Below, piece after piece: positions 19,793 through 28,361 of a DNA stretch of 64,000 nucleotides. The notes under the pieces are model-generated. The model was not told the DNA's origin. It saw only the letters and a program-made list of their open reading frames with translations, and did not search any database. How positions within the stretch are numbered: the first letter of the stretch is position 1; each line of letters begins with the position of its first letter. The DNA is taken from the NCBI GenBank assembly GCA_964419545.1, contig CAYQQU010000009.1, positions 62,001 to 126,000 of the forward strand. The letters run 5' to 3'. Source of the stretch: CAYQQU01 sp964419545. Lineage in GTDB: Bacteria > Bacteroidota > Bacteroidia > Chitinophagales > Saprospiraceae. Both the position numbers and the translations under genes were made by a program.

Positions 19793-22700
19793 TCAAAACT
19801 GCAGGCGGTCGGGCAGGTCAAACGGGTTGAGGCGGTTAAAATCGATATTGAAAGAGATGCGGGTAAAATAATTTCCGCGCTCGGCCATCCGGTCGGCCAG
19901 GTTCTGAGCATTGAAGATGGGGAGATAAACGCCCACGGCGCCGTCCAGCACGTCCAGCATCAGGCCGCCGCTCCATAGGATCTGGTCGCGGAAGCTGTCG
20001 TTCGCGCCGGTAGGCAGCGCGTTATCGAAATAGCCGATATCAAAATAGGGCTTGAGCAGGTTGCCGCCCAGAAACGCGCCGGGCAGGTCAGCTTTCAGGT
20101 TGACAGCAGCGATGAAATTATTGCTGCGCCCCAGGTTGAAGCCGGTCCCGATGGGCGTTTTCAGCGCGCCGTCGCGCAGGCTGACCTGCTGTGACCAGAT
20201 CCCCCGGTTTTCCGTTCGCCCGAAGTAGAGGTCGTCGTAGCGATAGTCGTTATAGCCCTGCGAAATCAGGTTAAACGCGCCGGGAGCGATGGCGCCGGCC
20301 TCGCGGCTGTCGTTGAACAAAAAAGCGCCGACGAAGGCCCGGCAGCTTATTTTGCGGTTCTGAGCATAGTGAAAGCCGCCCTGCCCTTCCAGCGACAGCT
20401 TCAGGTAGGCGGTTTCGCCGATAAAAAAATTGTCGTTGCGTTGGTATTCCAGCGCCCCGAAAACCCGGAAGGGGTTGAGGGCGCGGCGCTGCTCCCCGGT
20501 GTACGACAATTCGTAGATCCAGTCGTCGATCCATTCCGGTTCACCGGCCGATCCGTCCATCGTGAAAACCGCTCGTTCCGTATTGATCCAGATGCCGCGC
20601 AGCTGCAGGGCGTGGTGGTAATTGCCGGTGGGCGTACGCCCCAGTTCCAGGCGGAGATAGGGTTGCAGGCGGGCGTATTTGAGGTCGTAATCAAAGGTGA
20701 AATTGCGGTCGAAGTGAAATTGCTGCGCGTTAACCCCCACGGTGATCCGCTCGATCAGGGAAGTGGCGGGGAACCAGTGGTATTTCACGAAACCAAGGCC
20801 CGCCAGATCGCGGGAAGCCGTTCCGTAGAAAGGCAGTAAGCCGAACTCGAAGCGGCGGGCCGGAAGGGTGGTATTATAAAATAGTGCGCCGAGCATGGTT
20901 TTGTCATAGTTGTTCCAGGCCGGCGTGGGATAAATGAACAGTTGGGTGCGTTCCGGCTGTTCCAGCGCCGGGATCAGGCTGAGGCGCGGGGGCGCTATTC
21001 GCGGAAAAAGGGCCCCGGGCCGGTAGGTGTTATTGTGCCGGAACACCTCCAGGGTCTGGTGTTCGGGGTCGAGCACGAGTTCGTCGTAATCGCCTTGCGG
21101 GAAGGTGAACGCCCGGCGACCCCGGAATCCGGGATACCATTCGGTATGCACCGTTTTTCCGTCCCGCCGACCGGCGACGGGGAAAGGCCCCGTTACGCCT
21201 TTGTTGTTTTTGACGGTAAATCGCAGGGAATCGCCCGTCGTTTTCACCCTGGTAAGGCGATAGTCCTGCCAGTCGTTCGATCCCAGCAAACCGGAGAACA
21301 GCCAGGACAAGGACTCGCCGGCTTCCTCCTCCAGCAGTCGCTGCAGGTCGTCGGGCTGGGGATGCTTAAACTGCCAGGTCCGGTAATAGCGCTGCATCGC
21401 GGCATCGAAAGCCTGGCGCCCCAGATAGGCTTCCAGGTATTCGAAAGCGAGCGCCGGCTTGACGTAGGCGCTCACGAGGTAATTGATCTTCGACAAGTCG
21501 GCCGAAGGCGTGGCGGGCGCCTGGTCCCGGCGCCGGCGGGCCTGAAAAAGGTAGGCCAGTTCGAAAAAGCCGATCCTGGAATCGCGACGGATGATCGCCG
21601 GCAGCACCCCGTCGCGTTCCGGGTAATAGCGGTGCATATAGCGGCGTTCGTAATACGAATTGATCCCTTCGTCCAGCCAGGGGTGGCGCCGTTCATCCGA
21701 CGCCAGGATACCGTAAAACCAGTTGTGCCCTACTTCGTGGGTAATCACTTCATCGAGGTTGACGGCATTGTACGACGGGCCGATCACCGTGATCATCGGG
21801 TATTCCATGCCGCCGCCCGCGGCGAGGGCGCTCTCTACGGCCGTGGCCTGCGGATAAGGGTATTCGCCTACCGTTTCCGAAAAGAAGCGGACGGAACGGT
21901 CGATATAGTCGGTTGCTTTGGCCCATAGCTCCGCTTCGGCATTGGTAAAGAAAGCCCAGGTGTCGACGGTGTCGCCGGAAGGCAGCACCACGGCGCTTTT
22001 CTGTACGTGGAACCGCTTGTCGGCAAACCAGGCGAAATCGTGCACCCGGTCGGCCGTATAGCGAATGGTTTTCCGCCGCTCCGCCGAGGGCGGAAAGGAG
22101 GCGTCGTCGGAAAAGCCGTTTTCGATGAGGGTGTCGGTCGCTGCGATCCTTTCAGCCAGAAAAGCGCGTTCGGCAGGAGTTTGCAGGACGCCGGTAGCAC
22201 CTACCAGGTAGTTTTCCGGCAGGGTGATCGCGACCTCGAAAGAGCCGAATTCCGAGTAGTATTCACCGGTGTCCAGGTAGGGCATGGGCCGCCAGCCGTC
22301 CTGATCGTATACTGCCGGCTTGGGGTACCATTGGGAAATTTGGTAAGACTGCCCCACGTGCCCGAGGCGCGAGAAAGAAGCCGGGATCTTGACCCGAAAG
22401 GGGCTGGCTACCTCGATGGTGTCGCCGGGCGCGAGGGGGCGGGGCAACGGCAGCACTGCGATGTCGGGATGCCCCTGGTACGGACGATACCCGGCGGCGA
22501 GGCCGTCGACCCGGAACGACAAGCTGTCGATGTACCCCAGGTCGCCATCCTCCGCGAAGTAGAAATCTGTATTTCTCTGTCGGAGCTGTTGCCGGGCAAA
22601 GGCCGTATTGCGATCCTGATAGCCGTTCGGCCAAAGGTGCAGGTAGAGCGCCGTCAGTTCGTCGGGCGAATGGTTGATGTAGGTAAAATTAAGGTGGCCC

Positions 22701-22864
22701 CGCAGCAGGTGCGCCCGGTCGTCAAGCGAAACCTCGATGCGGTAATGGACTTCTTGCTGGAAATAAGCGTCCTGGGCCGCTGAACGGACGGCCGTAGTCA
22801 TCAGGCAGGCGGCGCAGAGGGCGAACCACCCGTTCACCGGTGAAATTTTTCTGGACTTGCGCAT
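19793..22864 (-). CDS. M1 family metallopeptidase with beta-barrel-like C-terminal half
   Basis: A 1023-aa exported aminopeptidase-like protein. After a signal peptide it carries the M1 N-terminal beta domain, the exopeptidase motif GGGMEYP and the zinc site HEVGHNWFYG with the third ligand Glu 18 residues later in WLDEGINSYYE (around residues 374-398). The last roughly 400 residues are not M1-like. They read as alternating amphipathic strands, for example RITVGVNAQQFHFDR and YLKLSLEGQGGFHYA, and end in a phenylalanine, RLQF, as outer-membrane barrels do. An outer-membrane-anchored peptidase is inferred. Upstream is a -7 box TATTTTAG. Confidence 0.88.
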   Translation of the reverse strand: MRKSRKISPVNGWFALCAACLMTTAVRSAAQDAYFQQEVHYRIEVSLDDRAHLLRGHLNFTYINHSPDELTALYLHLWPNGYQDRNTAFARQQLRQRNTDFYFAEDGDLGYIDSLSFRVDGLAAGYRPYQGHPDIAVLPLPRPLAPGDTIEVASPFRVKIPASFSRLGHVGQSYQISQWYPKPAVYDQDGWRPMPYLDTGEYYSEFGSFEVAITLPENYLVGATGVLQTPAERAFLAERIAATDTLIENGFSDDASFPPSAERRKTIRYTADRVHDFAWFADKRFHVQKSAVVLPSGDTVDTWAFFTNAEAELWAKATDYIDRSVRFFSETVGEYPYPQATAVESALAAGGGMEYPMITVIGPSYNAVNLDEVITHEVGHNWFYGILASDERRHPWLDEGINSYYERRYMHRYYPERDGVLPAIIRRDSRIGFFELAYLFQARRRRDQAPATPSADLSKINYLVSAYVKPALAFEYLEAYLGRQAFDAAMQRYYRTWQFKHPQPDDLQRLLEEEAGESLSWLFSGLLGSNDWQDYRLTRVKTTGDSLRFTVKNNKGVTGPFPVAGRRDGKTVHTEWYPGFRGRRAFTFPQGDYDELVLDPEHQTLEVFRHNNTYRPGALFPRIAPPRLSLIPALEQPERTQLFIYPTPAWNNYDKTMLGALFYNTTLPARRFEFGLLPFYGTASRDLAGLGFVKYHWFPATSLIERITVGVNAQQFHFDRNFTFDYDLKYARLQPYLRLELGRTPTGNYHHALQLRGIWINTERAVFTMDGSAGEPEWIDDWIYELSYTGEQRRALNPFRVFGALEYQRNDNFFIGETAYLKLSLEGQGGFHYAQNRKISCRAFVGAFLFNDSREAGAIAPGAFNLISQGYNDYRYDDLYFGRTENRGIWSQQVSLRDGALKTPIGTGFNLGRSNNFIAAVNLKADLPGAFLGGNLLKPYFDIGYFDNALPTGANDSFRDQILWSGGLMLDVLDGAVGVYLPIFNAQNLADRMAERGNYFTRISFNIDFNRLNPFDLPDRLQF

Positions 22865-22895
22865 GGGTGCAGCTGGAACGTTTTTTACGAACGGC

Positions 22896-22903
22896 CTAAA
22901 ATA
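22896..22903 (-). promoter_or_regulatory. -7 box TATTTTAG of the M1 peptidase gene
   Basis: Two mismatches to TAnnTTTG at the final positions, 31 bp upstream of the ATG at 22864 on the minus strand. No convincing -33 element. Confidence 0.35.
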
Positions 22904-22962
22904 GCGACGATAGTGAACATCGCGCCATTTTGCGGCTGTTTTATAGACAAATAGAAAAATTT

Positions 22963-23646
22963 ATGTGTAATCGAAAAATGATAATCGGCTTTCTGACTAT
23001 GCTATTTTTCTCCGTACTGATCAAAGCACAGGATAAGAAGCCGGTAGAGATACAAAAAGAAGAAGACCCTTATCCCATTACCAATGAGGTGTCTTCGGAA
23101 ATGGCCGTTTTTCTTTCGACCATCGAAGAGTTCGACGTAGGAAATCTGAATTTTTACATAGCGCCCGGAGAAGTTCTGCCTACCGATTATTACTTCACCG
23201 GAACACGGGTGCTGCCTACTTTTTACCCGTTATTCGAGCCGGAGATCCGCCAAAAGCTGGTCGCTGAAGAGATCGACCTCTATGCTGTCGGCAAGATCAA
23301 AGGCGGCGCCGGCCAGGATCTGATCATGCGCATCGAAGAAGACGGCAGCCATTCCCTGGTCCTTTTCCAGATGCGGAACGATATGGTCGCCCCTGCTCAT
23401 ACGCTTGCCTATGCCGCATGCGGCGCGATCGAATGCCGCCAGCGAGAAGCCTGGCTGACCGATCTCGACGGCGACGCCGACCTGGACCTGCTCATCAAGC
23501 AGCGCAGCAACTTCTCTGCGTCCCGGCAAAAAGAAAAGCCGAAGATTACCGTCCTGCGAAAAGAGGAGGACGGCATCTTCCGGGAAGTAGCCGACTGGCG
23601 AAAAATCGGATTTGACCCCGGTCAATATTTAATGCAAAATCTTTAA
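22963..23646 (+). CDS. exported protein of unknown function with a Ca-binding-like loop
   Basis: A 227-aa protein not assigned to a family. The ATG at 22963 gives a good signal peptide (MCNRKMIIGFLTMLFFSVLIKAQ); a TTG at 22930 is a weaker alternative. Near the C-terminus the motif DLDGDADLDLLI has the spacing of a FG-GAP/EF-hand-like calcium loop, followed by a basic stretch. Three cysteines lie in the second half. It is convergent with galE, and the two stop codons lie in the arms of one hairpin. Confidence 0.7.
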   Translation: MCNRKMIIGFLTMLFFSVLIKAQDKKPVEIQKEEDPYPITNEVSSEMAVFLSTIEEFDVGNLNFYIAPGEVLPTDYYFTGTRVLPTFYPLFEPEIRQKLVAEEIDLYAVGKIKGGAGQDLIMRIEEDGSHSLVLFQMRNDMVAPAHTLAYAACGAIECRQREAWLTDLDGDADLDLLIKQRSNFSASRQKEKPKITVLRKEEDGIFREVADWRKIGFDPGQYLMQNL

Positions 23647-23668
23647 CCCGGATTGTTCATGGGTTAAA
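23642..23668. terminator. bidirectional hairpin between convergent genes
   Basis: Perfect 8-bp inverted repeat TTTAACCC / GGGTTAAA with an 11-nt loop. The left arm contains the TAA stop of the upstream plus-strand gene and the right arm contains the TAA stop of galE. The sequence also matches the dispersed motif CCCGGATnnTTCATGG seen at 42695 and 47685. Confidence 0.65.
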
Positions 23669-24689
23669 TCAACTGTTTCGTGCGCGCCTGTTCCCAATCC
23701 CAGGCCGTGCGCATGATGTCCCTGATATCGCGTTGCGGCGTCCAGCCCAACACCCGCGCCGCTTTTTCGTTATTGGCGTAAATGGCGACCACGTCGCCGG
23801 GCCGGCGAGGGCCGATCTTGTAATTGAGTTTTTCTCCGGACTCCGATTCGAAAGCGTTGATCGCTTCCAGGACGGTAGCTCCCTCACCGATGCCGAGATT
23901 GTAGATGTCGATGAGCCCTTCTCGTTGTTTTTCCATAAACTGCAGGGCTTTGGTGTGGGCGTTCGCCAGATCCATCACGTGAATATAATCGCGAATGCAG
24001 CTGCCGTCGCGCGTATCGTAGTCGTCGCCGAAAACCGTCATCTCCCGGCGTTTTCCGATGCCTGTCTCCGTGATCACCGGCACCAGGTTGGTGGCGGGAT
24101 TGGTAGGCGCTTCGCCGATAAAGGCGGATTCGTGGGCGCCCGCCGGGTTGAAATAGCGAAGCAGCGCACAGCGCAGATCGGTGAAGGCCCGGGCGACGTC
24201 GACGATGATCTGTTCCCCCATTTGTTTCGTGCGGCCGTAGGGCGATTCCGCCTCCTGCAGCGGTGTCTCTTCGGTAACCGGCAGCGTTTTGGCATTGCCG
24301 TAGACGGAGCAGGAAGAAGAAAAGATCAGATTGACCACCCCTGCTTCCTCCATGCATTCGAGGACGTTGAGCAGGCTGTTGATATTGTTGCGAAAATAGC
24401 GTTTGGGTTGTTCGACCGACTCGCCGACGTGTTTGAGGGCGGCAAAGTGAATGATGCCGGAAATGTCCTGCTCTTCTTGAAAAATCGAGCGGGTCGCTTC
24501 CAGGTCGCAGAGGTCGATCCGGTAGTTACGGACAACTTTTCCCGTAATTTTTTCAATCCCGTCCAGAACGGTTTCCCTTGAGTTAATGAGGTTATCGACC
24601 GATACGACCTCGTACCCGTTGTCGATCAGGTCGACGATGGTGTGACTGCCGATGTAACCACATCCACCGGTAACTAAAATTTTTGCCAT
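23664..24689 (-). CDS. galE: UDP-glucose 4-epimerase
   Basis: NAD-dependent interconversion of UDP-glucose and UDP-galactose, supplying sugars for surface polysaccharide. The 341-aa short-chain dehydrogenase fold has the NAD motif TGGCGYIG at residues 7-14, DLIDNGYEVVSVDNL, HFAALKHVGES, the serine strand FSSSCSVYG and the catalytic YGRTK (Tyr near 151, Lys near 155). Substrate-binding YFNPAGAH and the C-terminal RRPGDVVAIYAN also match GalE. It is divergent from cysQ, with overlapping promoters. Confidence 0.95.
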   Translation of the reverse strand: MAKILVTGGCGYIGSHTIVDLIDNGYEVVSVDNLINSRETVLDGIEKITGKVVRNYRIDLCDLEATRSIFQEEQDISGIIHFAALKHVGESVEQPKRYFRNNINSLLNVLECMEEAGVVNLIFSSSCSVYGNAKTLPVTEETPLQEAESPYGRTKQMGEQIIVDVARAFTDLRCALLRYFNPAGAHESAFIGEAPTNPATNLVPVITETGIGKRREMTVFGDDYDTRDGSCIRDYIHVMDLANAHTKALQFMEKQREGLIDIYNLGIGEGATVLEAINAFESESGEKLNYKIGPRRPGDVVAIYANNEKAARVLGWTPQRDIRDIMRTAWDWEQARTKQLI

Positions 24690-24712
24690 GGGATCAAATA
24701 GTTAGGTTTTAT

Positions 24713-24728
24713 TAACTTTGCAAAGGTA
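24713..24728. promoter_or_regulatory. overlapping divergent -7 boxes of galE and cysQ in one palindrome
   Basis: The 16-bp near-palindrome TAACTTTGCAAAGGTA contains TAACTTTG on the plus strand (for cysQ) and TACCTTTG on the minus strand (for galE), both exact TAnnTTTG matches abutting head to head. Polymerases cannot occupy both at once, so the two promoters should be mutually exclusive. Neither has an obvious TTG at -33. Confidence 0.6.
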
Positions 24729-24741
24729 ATAAACGAAATCA

Positions 24742-25524
24742 ATGGAAAAAATCAAACTCGCCGAAGCGGTTATCAAGATTGCCCGTCAGGCGGGCCAAGC
24801 GATTCTCGGAATCTACGACAATGTAGATGAAATGCAGGTAGAAATCAAGGAAGATCAATCCCCACTGACCATTGCGGATAAAGTTTCCAACGACATCATC
24901 TATAGTGGCCTGGTGCAGCTTCCCAACGAACGCCCCATTATTTCGGAGGAGACGAAACAAATGAGCTACGAGGAGCGCAAAGACTACGCTTCTTTCTGGC
25001 TGGTGGACCCCCTCGACGGCACCAAGGAATTTCTCAAACGCAACGGTGAATTTACGGTCAATATCGCCCTGGTGGAAGGGCAGCGCCCCGTGCTGGGCGT
25101 CGTCTACGCGCCGGTGATCGATGAACTTTACTGGGCCGTCAAAGGCGAAGGGGCCTATATGGAGGAGGACGGCAAGAACCGACCGATCCAAGCTGCCGAT
25201 TTTTCCATGGCCGACCCCGGCCTGAAAGTCGTTTGCTCCCGCTCTCACCTCAACGAGGAAACGCAGACCTTCATCGATCAGCTGCAAGAGCCGGAACTGG
25301 TCGCCAAAGGCAGTTCCCTGAAATTCCTGATCGTGGCCAAAGGGGAGGCGCACCTTTATCCACGCCTCGCCCCTACCAGCGAATGGGATACCGGGGCGGC
25401 GCAGATCATCGTAGAGGAAGCCGGCGGCAAAGTGATCAGCCAGGAAACCGGCCGGCCGCTGGAATACAACAAGGGCATCCTGCTCAACCCGCATTTCGTT
25501 GCTTATGGCCGGGTTACCGAATGA
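24742..25524 (+). CDS. cysQ: 3'(2'),5'-bisphosphate nucleotidase CysQ
   Basis: Hydrolyses PAP (3'-phosphoadenosine 5'-phosphate), the by-product of PAPS-using reactions, to AMP. The 260-aa inositol-phosphatase-superfamily fold has the metal motifs EE (IISEETKQ), DPLDGTKEFL near residues 91-100 and WDTGAAQIIVEEAGG. It belongs functionally with cysC-cysD-cysN about 28 kb away. The next gene overlaps it by 20 bp. Confidence 0.94.
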   Translation: MEKIKLAEAVIKIARQAGQAILGIYDNVDEMQVEIKEDQSPLTIADKVSNDIIYSGLVQLPNERPIISEETKQMSYEERKDYASFWLVDPLDGTKEFLKRNGEFTVNIALVEGQRPVLGVVYAPVIDELYWAVKGEGAYMEEDGKNRPIQAADFSMADPGLKVVCSRSHLNEETQTFIDQLQEPELVAKGSSLKFLIVAKGEAHLYPRLAPTSEWDTGAAQIIVEEAGGKVISQETGRPLEYNKGILLNPHFVAYGRVTE

Positions 25525-26311
25525 AGCAGCTTCCGGCAAGGCGAGACCGATACGGCTCTCGGTAGTGGTGATCACCTACAACGAAGCCGACAACATCGAA
25601 CGTTGCCTGCTTAGCGCTTCCCCGCTCGCCGACGAGCTCCTGGTAGTCGATTCTTTCTCAGAAGACCAAACGCCCGATATCGCCCGCAAGCTGGGCGCCC
25701 GGGTGCTGATGCATCCTTTCGAGGGACATATTCAGCAAAAACGCTACGCGATCGCGCAGGCCCGGTACGATCATATCCTGTCACTCGACGCCGACGAAGA
25801 ACTGTCGCCGGAGCTGCGCTCCGCCATCGCCGAGGCCAAGGCGAAGTGGACGCACGACTGCTACTTCATGAACCGGATGAGCAATATCGGCCGGCAGTGG
25901 ATCCGCCACGGCGGCTGGTACCCCGACCGTAAAATGCGCCTTTTCCACCGCAATAAATTCAGCGTCGGGGGCGTCAACCCCCACGACAAATTCATCCCCG
26001 CTCCCGGCGCCACCCGGACCCGCCTGGCCGGCGACATCCTGCACCACACCAATGCGGACATCAACAGCCGGGTGCAAACCATCAACAAGTTCAGCAGCCT
26101 CGCCGCGGAAGCCTTCCACCAGCGCGGCAAGCGCGCCAGCTGGGGGCGCATCCTCTTCAAACCCCTGTTTCGCTTTCTGATCGAATACGTGCTGCGGCGC
26201 GGCTTCCTCGACGGGTTTTACGGCTACGTCATTGCCCGGACTTCCGCGCAATACGTCTTTCTGCGCGAGTGTAAGCTCCGGGAGCTGCAAATGAAAAACC
26301 ATACTTTGTGA
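25505..26311 (+). CDS. family 2 glycosyltransferase
   Basis: A GT-A glycosyltransferase of about 268 aa. Motifs include LSVVVITYNEADNIERCL, the DXD-type LSLDADEELS and the WIRHGGWYPDRKMRLF block found in LPS-core beta-1,4-glucosyltransferases (WaaE/KdtX-like). It probably adds a sugar to a cell-surface glycan at the inner face of the membrane. The ATG at 25505 overlaps the end of cysQ by 20 bp; a TTG at 25499 is also possible. The overlap implies translational coupling. Confidence 0.88.
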   Translation: MAGLPNEAASGKARPIRLSVVVITYNEADNIERCLLSASPLADELLVVDSFSEDQTPDIARKLGARVLMHPFEGHIQQKRYAIAQARYDHILSLDADEELSPELRSAIAEAKAKWTHDCYFMNRMSNIGRQWIRHGGWYPDRKMRLFHRNKFSVGGVNPHDKFIPAPGATRTRLAGDILHHTNADINSRVQTINKFSSLAAEAFHQRGKRASWGRILFKPLFRFLIEYVLRRGFLDGFYGYVIARTSAQYVFLRECKLRELQMKNHTL

Positions 26312-26377
26312 ATTCCGCCCGCTTCGTGCGCGCCCGGCTCAATAAGTAGTAGACGCTCTGTGCAAAAGGCCTAGATT

Positions 26378-27148
26378 ATGGAGTGGTACGAGATCGTCAT
26401 CGCGGTTACCGGCAGTTTTCTGGCGGGGGGCATCAATACCCTGGCCGGCAACGGCTCCGCCATCACCCTGACCATCCTCACCGAACTGCTCGGTCTGCCG
26501 GGCAACACCGCCAACGGCACCAACCGGATCGGCATCTTCACCCAAAGCGCAGCCGGCGCCTACGCGTTTTACCGCAACGGCAAGCTCCAGATCGACCGCA
26601 GCTGGTCATACATCCTCTTTACCAGCCTCGGCGCCGTAGCCGGCATCCTGGTAGCGATCTGGGTGCGCAACGATCAGTTCATCAGTGTATTCCGCTTTCT
26701 GATGGTGGTCATGCTGCTGGTTATTCTGGTTAAACCCAAACGCTGGCTGCGGGAAACCGACTACGACCGCAAGCCTAACCTGTGGTTCGTAACGCCTGTC
26801 TTCCTGGCGCTGGGCTTTTACGGCGGCTTCATCCAAATGGGAATGGGCGTCTTTTTCCTTTCAGCCATGGTGCTGGGCGCTAAATACAGCCTCATCGACG
26901 CCAATGCAGTGAAGATCGTGGTGGTTGGCGCTTATACTTTACTGGCTGTCCTCATTTTTTCCTGGCGGGGACTCATCGATTGGGAGATCGGGCTGATCAT
27001 GGCGCTGGGACAAACGGCCGGCGGCTACCTCACCGCCCACTATGCCTCCAAATACCCGCAGGCCAATGTATGGGCGCACCGGCTGCTGATAGTGGTCGTC
27101 ATCCTGGCCATCATCAAGCTTTTCGATCTGCACACCCTCTTTTTCTGA
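26378..27148 (+). CDS. TauE/SafE family membrane transporter
   Basis: A 256-aa membrane protein with about eight hydrophobic helices. The TauE/SafE signature appears twice: GGINTLAGNGSAITLTIL near the N-terminus and GFYGGFIQMGMGVFFL in the middle. Family members export sulfite or sulfoacetate or import sulfur compounds and organic anions. Its position after cysQ suggests, but does not prove, a sulfur link. The 66-bp gap after the glycosyltransferase has no clear promoter. Confidence 0.88.
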   Translation: MEWYEIVIAVTGSFLAGGINTLAGNGSAITLTILTELLGLPGNTANGTNRIGIFTQSAAGAYAFYRNGKLQIDRSWSYILFTSLGAVAGILVAIWVRNDQFISVFRFLMVVMLLVILVKPKRWLRETDYDRKPNLWFVTPVFLALGFYGGFIQMGMGVFFLSAMVLGAKYSLIDANAVKIVVVGAYTLLAVLIFSWRGLIDWEIGLIMALGQTAGGYLTAHYASKYPQANVWAHRLLIVVVILAIIKLFDLHTLFF

Positions 27149-27180
27149 CACTGCGCTCCCCAAGCCGGGCGATTGTCTGC

Positions 27181-27333
27181 CAGGGCAATCGCCTTTAAAA
27201 GATACTCCCTCTCCATTGCCATAAAATTCACATGCCACGGAAGGAAAAATCCTCGTTCTTACTTTAGGATCGAGGTAAAAACGAGGATTTTTCCTACTTT
27301 TTCGAGATCCATAAATTAAATGCGATTGACCAG
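27181..27333. mobile_element. MITE-like element, copy 1 (153 bp)
   Basis: Left end CAGGGCAATCGCCTTTAA and right end TTAAATGCGATTGACCAG form an imperfect 18-bp terminal inverted repeat. Inside is a second inverted repeat, GGAAAAATCCTCGTT / AACGAGGATTTTTCC. Length and internal spacing match the copy at 47482-47634 exactly. Flanking decamers GATTGTCTGC (27171-27180) and GACTGTCGAC (27334-27343) agree at 7 of 10 positions, consistent with a decayed 10-bp target duplication. No coding capacity. Confidence 0.85.
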
Positions 27334-27394
27334 GACTGTCGACGATCGCGCCGGGGCACCTGTGGAAAATTCGGTACATTTATACTCAAAACCT

Positions 27395-27688
27395 ATGGAA
27401 GAACGAATTGAAACCCGCCATCCCCAAGGGAAGAAAGGGGTCAACATTCTCAAGCGCCGCTACGAGCAGGTCCGGGAAGCATTGCTGCATATTCTGCAAG
27501 AAAACGGCGGAGAAATGACCTTCGAGGCGCTGTCCGACAAGGCGGAAAAAAAGCTGATCCAGGATCAGTTCGACGGGAAGCCCCTGTGGTACATCGTCAC
27601 CGTGAAACTGGATCTCGAAGCCCGCGGGGTGTTGACGCGGATACCCAAAACCAGCCCCCACCGGCTGCGGCTGATGGAAACAACTTAG
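27395..27688 (+). CDS. small protein, DUF6958-like
   Basis: A 97-aa protein. The pattern ETRHPQGKKGVNILKRRYEQVREALLHIL, then MTFEAL, LWYIVTVKLDLEARGVLTRIP and PHRLRLM, resembles DUF6958 and suggests a small winged-helix fold. That assignment is from memory and tentative. The ATG at 27395 is preferred; an earlier in-frame ATG at 27320 lies inside the MITE. A TACATTTA box near 27376-27383 could be its -7. It is followed after 28 bp by an O-methyltransferase, so the three genes to 29308 may form an operon. Confidence 0.65.
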   Translation: MEERIETRHPQGKKGVNILKRRYEQVREALLHILQENGGEMTFEALSDKAEKKLIQDQFDGKPLWYIVTVKLDLEARGVLTRIPKTSPHRLRLMETT

Positions 27689-27716
27689 TCCGGATTGACT
27701 TTAAACCGATACTTCG

Positions 27717-28361
27717 ATGAACCTTCAGGAAAAGGCTGTTCAGCGTTACTGTGAAGCCCACACCTCCTCCCCTTCACCGATTTTGCGCGAACTCGAGCGC
27801 GAGACCCACCTTAAGACCCTGGCGCCGCAGATGCTGACCGGACACCTGCAGGGTCAGTTTTTGCAGCTGCTGAGCCGGCTGATGCGCCCCCGGCGCGTAC
27901 TGGAAATCGGCGCCTTTACCGGCTACGGAGCGCTATGCCTGGCCGCAGGGTTGCCTCCCGAGGGCGAACTCCACACCATCGAAGCCGATCGGGAAATAGC
28001 TTACCTCATCCGGAAGTACATCCAACGGTCGGGCCAGGAAGGCCAGATCCGTCTACACCTCGGCCGGGCCCAGGACGTTATTCCCGGTCTCCCCGGGCCT
28101 TGGGACCTGGTTTTCATCGATGCCGCCAAGCAGGATTACGCGTTGTTCTACGATCTGGTGATCGATGAGGTACGCCCCGGCGGCCTGCTCCTCGCCGATA
28201 ATGTACTGTGGAGCGGCAAAGTGATAGACCGGCGGGAAGCGGACGCCGACGCCGCGACCTTACACGCGTTTAATGAAAAAATTCAAGCCGACGACCGGGT
28301 GGAGAACCTCCTGCTACCCCTGCGCGACGGCCTCATGATGATGAGAAAACGAGAGGCGTGA
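27717..28361 (+). CDS. class I SAM-dependent O-methyltransferase (family 3)
   Basis: A 214-aa methyltransferase of the catechol/caffeoyl-CoA O-methyltransferase type. SAM-binding motif I is VLEIGAFTGYGALCLA; then come LHTIEADREIA, the metal-site block DLVFIDAAKQDYALFYDLV and LLADNVLWSGKV. Asp and Asn of these blocks are the usual divalent-metal ligands. The substrate is unknown. Its TGA overlaps the GTG start of the next gene by 4 bp. Confidence 0.92.
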   Translation: MNLQEKAVQRYCEAHTSSPSPILRELERETHLKTLAPQMLTGHLQGQFLQLLSRLMRPRRVLEIGAFTGYGALCLAAGLPPEGELHTIEADREIAYLIRKYIQRSGQEGQIRLHLGRAQDVIPGLPGPWDLVFIDAAKQDYALFYDLVIDEVRPGGLLLADNVLWSGKVIDRREADADAATLHAFNEKIQADDRVENLLLPLRDGLMMMRKREA

